Below are positions 27,448-35,088 of a DNA stretch of 56,602 bases, piece by piece. Source of the stretch: CAMCHP01 sp036835325 (GTDB lineage Bacteria > Bacteroidota > Bacteroidia > Flavobacteriales_D > Sanyastnellaceae). Under the pieces are notes generated by a model that saw nothing but the letters and a program-made list of their open reading frames with translations, ran no database searches and had not been told where the DNA came from. The position numbers were made by a program, and so were the translations under genes. Each line of letters opens with the position of its first letter. The first letter of the stretch is position 1. The stretch covers positions 1-56,602 of the forward strand of contig DAITMF010000018.1 of assembly GCA_036835325.1 (NCBI GenBank), read 5' to 3'.

Positions 27448-28379
27448 GTTTCAATGCCGGGGTGTTTAACATGGTTCATTAGCTCATTCAGTTCGGTGGC
27501 AGCACGCAAATGCTTGAGCCAGGCTTTGCCTGCGGTGAAGTCAGGTAAGTTGGCGGCTCCAACCCCTATGGCTTCGCAAAGCCAAATGTAGAAATCAGAA
27601 ACCGTGCCGCCGGAACTTGAAAAGTGAAGCAAACTTGAGGCACCTGCCGACTTGCTCATTTTGCCGTTGCCATCGTAAATCAATCGGTGATGGAAATGAG
27701 CGACCTCGCCGTAGCGCGTGGCACTGAGCTTTTGGGCAATGTGCTGTTGCAGACCCGATGAAGGCAGAAGGTCAGAACCTCTGATGATCAAATCAACACC
27801 CATTTCCAAATCGTCAACAATGCTGGCGATTTGGTAGGAGGGCAGTTGTTTTTTTTGGAGGATGGGAATGGGGCCCGGATTCACGGCAAGGTTCATTTCG
27901 TAACGGCTTCCGCCAAGGTCGGTCAGCACATGCTTTTCGGGCAGGTCGTTCAATCTTAAAACGTTTTCATCCGATAGATGGCGTTGCGAAGTGAGGCAGT
28001 TGCAATGCAGGTTTTGACGCGCAGAAAATTCCTTTCTTGAGCATGAACAAGCGTAGAGCAGATTCATTTCATCAAGCTGTTGAACGGCACTGCGGTAGGC
28101 ATCAAGCTTTTGGTGTTGGCTGAAATTGCGCGCGAAATCATCGGGCGAAGATGGGCCTAAGTCGGGTTCAATGCCTAGCCAATCGAGTTGTTTGAAGATG
28201 TCGGCGAGGTATTCCGGTCTGTAGCGCTCCCGGTCGAGGTCGTCGATTCGAAGTGCCAAACGAGCGCCAGTTTTGGCAGCGAACAATGCGGTAATCGCAA
28301 ATGAAAAGGCATTTCCACGGTGCAAATAGCCGCTTGGCGTAGGGGCAATACGTGTTAACGCATACGCGTGCTCATCCAT
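27435..28379 (-). CDS. Glutamyl-tRNA synthetase-like protein (GluQ-RS type, no anticodon domain)
   Basis: 314 residues. The class I signature is R-I-A-P-T-P-S-G-Y-L-H-R-G-N near residue 8, and the KMSKS motif is G-K-M-S-K-S-A-G near 238. A cysteine cluster, Y-A-C-S-C-S-R-K-E and H-C-N-C, near 118-135 matches the zinc-binding insert of GluQ-RS. The anticodon-binding domain of normal GluRS (about 500 residues) is absent. GluQ-RS attaches glutamate to queuosine in tRNA(Asp); that role here is inference. Start ATG 28379 is five bases after a perfect TATTTTTG box, while longer starts would place the box within the coding region. Overlapping divergent promoters connect it with the next gene. Confidence 0.85.
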   Translation of the reverse strand: MDEHAYALTRIAPTPSGYLHRGNAFSFAITALFAAKTGARLALRIDDLDRERYRPEYLADIFKQLDWLGIEPDLGPSSPDDFARNFSQHQKLDAYRSAVQQLDEMNLLYACSCSRKEFSARQNLHCNCLTSQRHLSDENVLRLNDLPEKHVLTDLGGSRYEMNLAVNPGPIPILQKKQLPSYQIASIVDDLEMGVDLIIRGSDLLPSSGLQQHIAQKLSATRYGEVAHFHHRLIYDGNGKMSKSAGASSLLHFSSSGGTVSDFYIWLCEAIGVGAANLPDFTAGKAWLKHLRAATELNELMNHVKHPGIETKKP

Positions 28380-28384
28380 CCCAC

Positions 28385-28392
28385 CAAAAATA
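28385..28392 (-). promoter_or_regulatory. -7 promoter element TATTTTTG for the GluQ-RS-like gene
   Basis: Exact TAnnTTTG match, five bases from the ATG. A weaker plus-strand box, CATGTTTG (28395-28402), lies back to back with it and may serve the divergent nuclease gene. Confidence 0.62.
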
Positions 28393-28413
28393 CGCATGTT
28401 TGCACTGAAACTC

Positions 28414-29367
28414 ATGGAACTTACAATCACCTTTTACAACGTCGAGAATCTGTACGACACGGTCGATGATCCGGATGTGATCGACGGAGATTTCACGCCA
28501 GGTGGCGATTTGGCATGGGATGAGCAGCGTTACAGAACCAAAATCGATCGCATTGCTGAGGTGATTTTCGCAACAGGCAGTGACGGTTTTCCACCGGCGT
28601 TTATTGGCCTAAGCGAAGTCGAAAACGAAGCTGTCTTGCATGATTTGGTGAAGCACGAGAAGCTTGCGAAGCTTCCTTACAAAGTGATTCATTTTGATAG
28701 CCGTGATGTTCGGGGAATTGACGTGGCATTTCTATTTAGCACATCGGTTTTTGAATTGGATGGGACGGATGAGCTGAACTTCGAGGTACTTACGGGCGAG
28801 GAGTTTGGGGCACGTGACATTCTGCATGCTTGGGGCCGATTGACCCATGCGAACGAAACGCCGATGCACTTCTTCGTTAACCATTGGCCATCGCGCCACG
28901 GCGGAGAGCGCGAGTCGCGCCACAAACGTTTGGCGGCTGCTGAGCGCTTGCGCGCGACCGTTGATGCGATTCTCAATGACCAACCCAATGCAGGAATTGT
29001 GATTATGGGCGATTTCAACGACGAACCCGGTGATTACTCGCTGAATCATATTCTGAACGCGGGTGAAGACCCTCAGCGTCCGTCGGCGCTTTTCAATCTC
29101 GGATGGAAGCCCAAAAAGCGCAAGCGTGGTACCATTTCACACGAAGGTGAATGGTTTTTATTTGATAGCATCATCGTGAATACGCGCTTGACGGGCAGCG
29201 AGCCTCCGCGCATTCGCCGCAATGAACTCTACATTTTCGATGAAGACGGCACGGTATTTTATGAATCACGCTCGAAAGAAGGCCGGCCCAACCGCACATT
29301 TGTTGGCCACAAGTACAAAGGCGGCTACAGCGATCATTTGGCAGTTTATTGTCGGCTTTCCGTTTGA
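28414..29367 (+). CDS. Endonuclease/exonuclease/phosphatase family protein
   Basis: 317 residues from ATG 28414, which aligns with the usual family opening T-F-Y-N-V-E-N-L-Y-D; an ATG six codons earlier is less likely. EEP-fold residues: N in Y-N-V-E-N-L, E in L-S-E-V-E-N, the N-H-W-P-S-R-H-G segment near 152, G-D-F-N-D-E-P near 194 and the closing Y-S-D-H-L-A-V-Y. No signal peptide. These metal-dependent enzymes cleave phosphodiester or phosphomonoester bonds in nucleic acids, lipids or nucleotides; the substrate cannot be told from sequence. The stop lies eight bases upstream of the next gene's promoter box. Confidence 0.9.
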   Translation: MELTITFYNVENLYDTVDDPDVIDGDFTPGGDLAWDEQRYRTKIDRIAEVIFATGSDGFPPAFIGLSEVENEAVLHDLVKHEKLAKLPYKVIHFDSRDVRGIDVAFLFSTSVFELDGTDELNFEVLTGEEFGARDILHAWGRLTHANETPMHFFVNHWPSRHGGERESRHKRLAAAERLRATVDAILNDQPNAGIVIMGDFNDEPGDYSLNHILNAGEDPQRPSALFNLGWKPKKRKRGTISHEGEWFLFDSIIVNTRLTGSEPPRIRRNELYIFDEDGTVFYESRSKEGRPNRTFVGHKYKGGYSDHLAVYCRLSV

Positions 29368-29374
29368 GGTTGCG

Positions 29375-29382
29375 TAAGTTTG
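29375..29382 (+). promoter_or_regulatory. -7 promoter element TAAGTTTG for the lipoprotein gene
   Basis: Exact TAnnTTTG match located eight bases after the EEP stop codon and 29 bases before the GTG at 29412. Confidence 0.6.
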
Positions 29383-29411
29383 CAGCAGAACAGACACCTA
29401 ATTTTCATACT

Positions 29412-30278
29412 GTGAACGCTGTTAAATCACTCCTTGCCATCGCTCTATTGGGGGCAGGCCTGTCGTCGTGCGTAACCTTGGATTTACGTCCTACAAAGCG
29501 TATCGAGGCTTTGCTCTTCGTTGTGGAGGATTTTGATGCGTCACGTGCCATCACGTATCCGTATTCGTTTGAACTCGAAGTTTACCGAGCGGTGCGCGAT
29601 ACTTTCAACCTTGATTCGGTGCTTGCAAACGTGTCAACTCCGCACGAAAAGGTAATGAAGTTGACCGACTTTACCCATGGTTTGGGATTGAAGCTCAAGC
29701 GTGATTTTAACCACGATCTGAATGTGGGCGATTTGATGGTGGAAATGCGATCGGACAAAAAATTGCCGCACAATGCACCGGCCGTGTTGCTTACAGGGGC
29801 TGCTCAAGCCATTGGTTTAAAAGCGCGAACCGTTTTCTTAATGACCAACGATTGCCAAGAAACCAAAGAAGATGCCGGACATTTCATCACCGAGGTTTGG
29901 ATGGATGACGTTAAGCGTTGGGCGATGTTTGATTCCGAGTACAACATTGTTCCTATGGTTGGTGACTACCCTTTGAGTGCGTTGGATTTGCAAGCATCGA
30001 TTATCAATAACCGTCCGTACCGTTTTATGCGCAACGGAAGCGAAGTTTCAAACGATGTTCGCGTAGATTACCTCAAATTCATTCCACACCATTTGTTCTA
30101 CTTCGCAACGGCCTACGATCAGCGTGTTGCCCCTGATATGCCCACCCGTCATGGCGATTTCACCCATTTGATGCTCGTGCCTTCGGAGGTTGAGATCCCG
30201 GTTGTTTTTCAGCGAGCGTACCTTCTTGATGCCTACGAAGTGACCCACAACAAGGCTTGGTTTTACGCGGCACCTTGA
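29412..30278 (+). CDS. Transglutaminase-like lipoprotein lacking the catalytic cysteine
   Basis: 288 residues starting at GTG 29412; the upstream ATG at 29349 overlaps the previous gene and precedes the promoter box. Signal peptide with lipobox L-S-S-C (about Cys 17). The core A-V-L-L-T-G-A-A-Q-A-I-G-L-K-A-R-T-V, the G-H-F-I-T-E-V-W and the W-A-M-F-D-S-E-Y line up with the Cys, His and Asp regions of transglutaminase-like proteins (PF01841 type), but the position expected to hold the nucleophilic Cys is in L-P-H-N-A-P. If the fold assignment is right, the protein is a catalytically dead, ligand-binding version in the envelope. It abuts the convergent DUF2279 gene with no gap. Confidence 0.7.
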   Translation: MNAVKSLLAIALLGAGLSSCVTLDLRPTKRIEALLFVVEDFDASRAITYPYSFELEVYRAVRDTFNLDSVLANVSTPHEKVMKLTDFTHGLGLKLKRDFNHDLNVGDLMVEMRSDKKLPHNAPAVLLTGAAQAIGLKARTVFLMTNDCQETKEDAGHFITEVWMDDVKRWAMFDSEYNIVPMVGDYPLSALDLQASIINNRPYRFMRNGSEVSNDVRVDYLKFIPHHLFYFATAYDQRVAPDMPTRHGDFTHLMLVPSEVEIPVVFQRAYLLDAYEVTHNKAWFYAAP

Positions 30279-31199
30279 TCAGCGAATACCTCCGATCAAT
30301 CGGCCTTGCCCATTTACACCCACTGCCGGAGCGGGAAGTTTGATGAATCCGAAAAGTGAGCGAAAGGCCCGAAACCAGTTTCGCCTGGCTTCGATGGCGT
30401 GCAAGTTCAGGTCAAGCGATAGATAGAATTCGCGTGTACGTTTGAAATCAGGACGTTCAGCACCTGCTGCGAGATTTGGGAACTCATTTACACTGCCGCC
30501 GGTCATGCCATCGGCGCTGTATCCGAATGCTAGGTTCAGCCATTTTGGCCAATTACCGGCATTTCCCCAGTTGTGCGGGTTGGTTGACAGCCAGTAGGCC
30601 TGACCGTTGTAGTCTTTGAGCAGTTGTTCGGCATAGCTGTTGCCCAAAAGGTCAGGCCGGTAGTGCGGGTACGGTGAAGGCAAGTGGTTGAATTTCATGC
30701 GCAAGCGCTGTTCATTCCAAAGCAGTTCTTGGCCGGTGTAAAGGGCGATGCCGGCTGTGTTGGCGAAGAAATCGCCTGTTGAAAAGCCCCATTGTGCAGA
30801 GAACCCATCGAAGACCTCAATGGCGCTTAAGTAGGTGAAGCTGACAAGCGACCCGGTGAGCAATGCCGTATTTTTTTTTACGCCTGAGTAGCGAAGCGAT
30901 CGATCGCTCAATTCGGTGATGTAGTAACCAGACATGGCGTGACCGACCTTGTCCATTTGCAACCATTGATCGTTGTCGTTGAAAAAGTGGAAGGGTTGTT
31001 TTTCGAAGTCGCTGTACCAGAGAAAGTGCAATCCGGTGAGTGATCCGGTGTAGATCACTGCTCCGGTTATTGAAAGGGGAATCAAACGCTGTGGCACCAC
31101 CGAGCTTGAATCAGCGGGTTCTGCTGCTCGTCCATCCATCCCAAAATGAAGTAGGAAAAAACTGATAATCAGTGAATATGAAACTTTATTCGCCCACAT
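30279..31199 (-). CDS. DUF2279 (YfiM-like) envelope protein
   Basis: 306 residues from ATG 31199, which gives a proper signal peptide (about 1-25); the longer frame to 31289 would run into the divergent kinase gene. The DUF2279 core is D-K-V-G-H-A-M-S-G-Y-Y near 85 and A-I-E-V-F-D-G-F-S-A-Q-W-G-F-S near 128, then D-F-F-A-N-T-A-G. Two or three hydrophobic segments (about 40-60, 110-130, 145-165) suggest membrane insertion. Function unknown. The signal region contains one of the window's recurring GGATGGATGGACGAG-type motifs (31129-31144). Confidence 0.85.
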   Translation of the reverse strand: MWANKVSYSLIISFFLLHFGMDGRAAEPADSSSVVPQRLIPLSITGAVIYTGSLTGLHFLWYSDFEKQPFHFFNDNDQWLQMDKVGHAMSGYYITELSDRSLRYSGVKKNTALLTGSLVSFTYLSAIEVFDGFSAQWGFSTGDFFANTAGIALYTGQELLWNEQRLRMKFNHLPSPYPHYRPDLLGNSYAEQLLKDYNGQAYWLSTNPHNWGNAGNWPKWLNLAFGYSADGMTGGSVNEFPNLAAGAERPDFKRTREFYLSLDLNLHAIEARRNWFRAFRSLFGFIKLPAPAVGVNGQGRLIGGIR

Positions 31200-31239
31200 T
31201 CGATTAGCTTTAAGAGTCGCTCTGAGAAAACGTGAAACA

Positions 31240-33342
31240 ATGATGCTATCGAAAGGGGAAGTTAGGCATTCGTTCTTCGCCCAAGGCAAAAGCCGGCAAG
31301 GACCTATGCAAGGGGTAATTTTTTACCGCTTAATGAGTGCCATTGGCATTGTCGCTACCCTCGCATTTGCTTTTTACTTCTTGGTTGTTTCACCAGGGGC
31401 ACATGAATTGTACTTCGACCGTGCACTAACCTTGGTGCTTTGTTTGGCCAATTACGTGTACAGTTTCAATCGTGATTTGGTACGAAAACGTTTGTACCGG
31501 TCAATGAACGTCATTTTCTATGCGTTCACAGCGCAAACCATCATTGCAGCAGCCTTGCACGGTTTCGCTTTTGAATATCTGGCTGCGGTATTGCTCACCC
31601 TACAAGCTATTTCGATTTCGTTCAAAGACCTGCGTCAAACCATCGTTTACTTGACTTCGGTGAACATTTTCACGGTTGCGTTGGTGGCATGGTTTGATGT
31701 AGAAGCGTATTCACCCTATTTCGTTACAGGCAGTGTGCTGATTTCGACCTTTCTCTTGTTCTTGGTTGTTCGCATTAAAGATACCTACCAGCGGCACCTG
31801 AGTTTGCAAACCGAGCTCATGCAAACCATTGTGACCAAAAGCCAGGAGGCGAAGTTAATCACCGATTTTGAAGGTGTGATTTATGAGGCCTCGGCGCAGG
31901 TAGAGCGTATTTTGGGGTATACCCCTGAAGAAATTAAAGGCGTTGACTTTACGCGCATTCGAAAAGCACCCCTCACCGAAGAAGAAGACAGCGAAGGTGT
32001 GCGAAAACTGCTCACCAATCGCTTTTGGAACGATGAGGTCGTGCTCACCCGCAAAGACGGCACTGACTTTATGGCCTTTGTGTCGATTGGTTACTTTAGA
32101 AAGTTTGATGTAGAGTACTTGCTGTACAGGGTACGCGACATTACAGAAGAGTACAACGCCAAGCAAGATATCATCCGTGCGCGTGACGAGGCTGAGAAGG
32201 CTCTTCGGGCGAAAAGTGATTTCCTGGCCATGATGAGCCATGAGATTCGCACACCGATGAACGGCATCATTGGCATGACTGAGCTGCTTCGGGGCACTCC
32301 ACTCAACGGCAGTCAGCAACGGTTCATTGACACCATTTCGAACTGCGGCCGCGATTTGTTGGTCATCATCAATGACATTCTTGATTTTGCCAAGATCGAA
32401 AGCGGAAAACTCGATTTCGAATACAGCACCTTTGAGCCGCATGTGATGGTGAATGACCTCATGCTGTTGCTCGGTAATCAAGCTTCAGAGAAGGGGATTT
32501 CGCTAACTGCCAAAGTTGGGCATTGTGTTCCTCAGTGCTTGAATGGCGACGCTTTGCGCATCCGGCAGGTGTTGATCAACTTGCTCGGAAACGCAGTGAA
32601 ATTTACCCTCCAGGGCAGTGTTCACCTTGAAGTAACGTGCATTGAAGGTGAACGCTTCTCGTTTGCGGTATCAGATACAGGCATTGGCATTCGGAGTGAA
32701 GACCTTGAACGTCTCTTTGAATCGTTTGTACAGGTTGATTCAGGCGCTGCCCGCAAGTTTGGTGGCACAGGGCTCGGGTTGGCCATTTCGAAACGCATTG
32801 TTGAGGCTATGGGAGGGCGCTTAACGGTCGAATCTGAATACTCCAAAGGTTCGTTGTTTACCGTTGAGATCCCCTTGGCCAGGGTTGCGCCCAAGCCTTC
32901 ACCGAAGGCCGTGGCTGAGGTTAAAACCGACGTCGTTGACCTCGAGCCTGATGGAGAAGAGCGCTTCGCTGCATTGAAGGTGTTGGTGGCTGAAGACAAT
33001 GCCATCAATAGGCAAGTTGTTGGCTACCTTCTTCAGCGATTGAATATTGAGGCCCTGATGGCCCACGATGGCAAAGAAGCCGTTGAACTTTCTGAGAAGT
33101 TTCCGATTGATTTGATTTTGATGGATTTGCAAATGCCCGAAATGGATGGATTGGAAGCCACTCGCCACATTTTGAACCGCCCTGATCAAAAGCCGCCACA
33201 GATCATTGCAATGACCGCAAATGCCCTTCCGGAAGATCGAAAACGGTGCTATGAGGCAGGTATGATTGATTTTCTGCCCAAACCCATGTTGCTCGATGAT
33301 TTAAAAAAGGTGCTTAACGAAGCGCTTCAACGTCAGGTTTAA
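31240..33342 (+). CDS. Hybrid sensor histidine kinase with integral membrane sensor, PAS and receiver
   Basis: 700 residues (an in-frame ATG 22 codons later is an alternative start). About six transmembrane helices between residues 25 and 180 form the sensor. A PAS domain follows at about 200-310, including Y-T-P-E-E-I-K-G. The dimerisation motif M-M-S-H-E-I-R-T-P-M-N-G has its phosphoacceptor near His 334. ATPase motifs are N-L-L-G-N-A-V-K-F-T, S-D-T-G-I-G-I and G-T-G-L-G-L-A-I-S. The C-terminal receiver has A-E-D-N-A-I-N near 582 and phospho-Asp near 629 in I-L-M-D-L-Q-M-P-E-M-D-G. A BarA/ArcB-type phosphorelay is implied but no Hpt or output regulator is adjacent. The degenerate kinase gene follows after 60 bases. 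Confidence 0.93.
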   Translation: MMLSKGEVRHSFFAQGKSRQGPMQGVIFYRLMSAIGIVATLAFAFYFLVVSPGAHELYFDRALTLVLCLANYVYSFNRDLVRKRLYRSMNVIFYAFTAQTIIAAALHGFAFEYLAAVLLTLQAISISFKDLRQTIVYLTSVNIFTVALVAWFDVEAYSPYFVTGSVLISTFLLFLVVRIKDTYQRHLSLQTELMQTIVTKSQEAKLITDFEGVIYEASAQVERILGYTPEEIKGVDFTRIRKAPLTEEEDSEGVRKLLTNRFWNDEVVLTRKDGTDFMAFVSIGYFRKFDVEYLLYRVRDITEEYNAKQDIIRARDEAEKALRAKSDFLAMMSHEIRTPMNGIIGMTELLRGTPLNGSQQRFIDTISNCGRDLLVIINDILDFAKIESGKLDFEYSTFEPHVMVNDLMLLLGNQASEKGISLTAKVGHCVPQCLNGDALRIRQVLINLLGNAVKFTLQGSVHLEVTCIEGERFSFAVSDTGIGIRSEDLERLFESFVQVDSGAARKFGGTGLGLAISKRIVEAMGGRLTVESEYSKGSLFTVEIPLARVAPKPSPKAVAEVKTDVVDLEPDGEERFAALKVLVAEDNAINRQVVGYLLQRLNIEALMAHDGKEAVELSEKFPIDLILMDLQMPEMDGLEATRHILNRPDQKPPQIIAMTANALPEDRKRCYEAGMIDFLPKPMLLDDLKKVLNEALQRQV

Positions 33343-33375
33343 CAACTCGGTCACATATTAATCGGTTAGCTTGGT

Positions 33376-33383
33376 TAACTTTG
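33376..33383 (+). promoter_or_regulatory. -7 promoter element TAACTTTG before the degenerate kinase gene
   Basis: Exact TAnnTTTG match 19 bases upstream of the TTG start at 33403. It suggests independent expression from the hybrid kinase gene. Confidence 0.55.
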
Positions 33384-33402
33384 TGAAACTGATCGATTAG
33401 CG

Positions 33403-35088
33403 TTGACCGAATTAACTTCATACAATTACCGAACCAAGACGAAGGCTTTCGTAGTCGTAATCGTTGCAGCCATTTCGTCTTGCGTTCTTGGAATCTACCT
33501 CTCTCGTCCTGATGCAGTGAGCAGCTCACTGCGTTGCCAGTACGCCGCTTCAGTGCAGGCGCTCGTAACCCAGGTGACTTCGGCAGTATCGCCATCGGCC
33601 GAGTCAGAGGCCGTAACCAAGTGGAAGGAACGGCACCAAGAATTGTACGATTTGTTCATTGATGACCAAGACGATCAAACCTTGTCAAATCACTTTAAAT
33701 CGCTGAGTTCAGCCTACTACACCATTGACGCGCTCTTAATCGACACCAAGGCTCCCGGGTTGGCAGCAGCTGGTCGGGCGTACGTCCAAGAGGCTGAACG
33801 AATATTCACATGGGAGACCTCACGCTTCAAACAAGCCGAGCAGAGCCACCTGAACTTCACGCTGATTTTACTCGCCTTGGTCGCAACGGTTACGGTATTG
33901 CTGTATCGGGTTTTGATAGTAAGATCGTTCGGAAGGATGGAGGACGTGCTTTCGGGGCAACACGAACTCATCCGAACTGCTGAAACACAGCAACTGCAAA
34001 CCCGAGAGTTTGTGCATCAGGCGCTTTCAGGTTTCAACAATGAACTCGAAATGGTGATGAAGCAACGCACTGTTGATCTTTCGTCTGAACTTCGCAATCG
34101 CTTAACAAAACTCTACCGTTCTACCCACAGTGCTCTGGCCTACACCCGCGAATTGGCCAGGGATGGTCAGCGTGTTTCGGTGCCGATGTCACTGGAAGGT
34201 CTATTGTCGGATGTGGCTGAATACATTCGTACCCAAACTGAATTGAATGCGTCAGACATGAGTTACAAAGTGAACTCTGCCATTCGTTCGGTTACCGGCG
34301 ATGCTGATTTAATTGGTCCACTCCTCAGTCAAGCGTGCATGAGTGTGCTTGAACTGCCGGGTGTGCGCGGCATTGCTGTAGAAGTAGCTGCCGTAGCTGC
34401 CGAAGCCGACTTGGTGCAGGTTAGTTTTTTCATCAATCCGTTAGCCGCTTCCGATGCCGATGCCAACCAGCAACTTGCGGGCGCTTTTACACGCGAGGGT
34501 AAGTCAGGCGATTTCGGTATCACCCTCATCGATGGGTTGGTCAAAACCATTGGCGGGAAGTACTACTTGGAGGGAACAACCAAACGCCGGTTGTGTATTC
34601 AACTCGTTTGCGAACGCTACGACGATGAGGTTTCTTCAGAGAACAATCATTCGCTCGACGGTCGACGTGTGTTCGTGGTCGACACCGACATTGAACGTCT
34701 TCGCATGCTCGTTCGACAGCTTAGCGGATACGGCATACAAGCCACTCCTTTCAACAGCCAGCAACCCGTACTTGACAACCTCGGTATTTTGCGCAAATTC
34801 GACGCCGGTATCGTGGTTAACCGTGAAAACGGTTCAACTCCGAACGAACTGATGGATGTAGTGCGCCAAGACCGTGCCCTTGAAAAACTGCCCGTGATTG
34901 GCCTCTACCCCGAGTCTGACAGTCCTGGGGCAGGTGTTGTTTGGGATGCGTTACTTACCGGCAATTATTCTGAAGCAGAAGTTGTTTCTGCTTTGCGTTT
35001 TTGTTTGCCGGACGCTCCATCGAATGCCCCTGGTGAGCAATCTACTTCGCCAAGCCGGCCAACTGCTCTGCAACGCGCGCGTCGCTAA
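33403..35088 (+). CDS. Membrane-bound degenerate histidine kinase with degenerate receiver domain
   Basis: 561 residues from TTG 33403, the only plausible start after the promoter box (no in-frame ATG before the first helix). Two transmembrane helices (about 15-33 and 149-170) bracket a helical extracytoplasmic domain. A helical region (about 190-290) occupies the place of the dimerisation domain but lacks an H-E/D-x-x-P phosphoacceptor motif. Residues ~295-410 resemble an ATPase domain without N, G1 or G2 boxes; only G-D-F-G-I-T-L-I-D-G-L-V-K-T-I-G-G-K recalls the G2 helix. The last ~110 residues look like a receiver (G-R-R-V-F-V-V-D-T-D) in which the phospho-Asp strand is I-V-V-N-R. It may modulate the hybrid kinase encoded before it (inference). 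Its 3' end overlaps the convergent ABC-F gene by 47 bases. Confidence 0.7.
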   Translation: MTELTSYNYRTKTKAFVVVIVAAISSCVLGIYLSRPDAVSSSLRCQYAASVQALVTQVTSAVSPSAESEAVTKWKERHQELYDLFIDDQDDQTLSNHFKSLSSAYYTIDALLIDTKAPGLAAAGRAYVQEAERIFTWETSRFKQAEQSHLNFTLILLALVATVTVLLYRVLIVRSFGRMEDVLSGQHELIRTAETQQLQTREFVHQALSGFNNELEMVMKQRTVDLSSELRNRLTKLYRSTHSALAYTRELARDGQRVSVPMSLEGLLSDVAEYIRTQTELNASDMSYKVNSAIRSVTGDADLIGPLLSQACMSVLELPGVRGIAVEVAAVAAEADLVQVSFFINPLAASDADANQQLAGAFTREGKSGDFGITLIDGLVKTIGGKYYLEGTTKRRLCIQLVCERYDDEVSSENNHSLDGRRVFVVDTDIERLRMLVRQLSGYGIQATPFNSQQPVLDNLGILRKFDAGIVVNRENGSTPNELMDVVRQDRALEKLPVIGLYPESDSPGAGVVWDALLTGNYSEAEVVSALRFCLPDAPSNAPGEQSTSPSRPTALQRARR

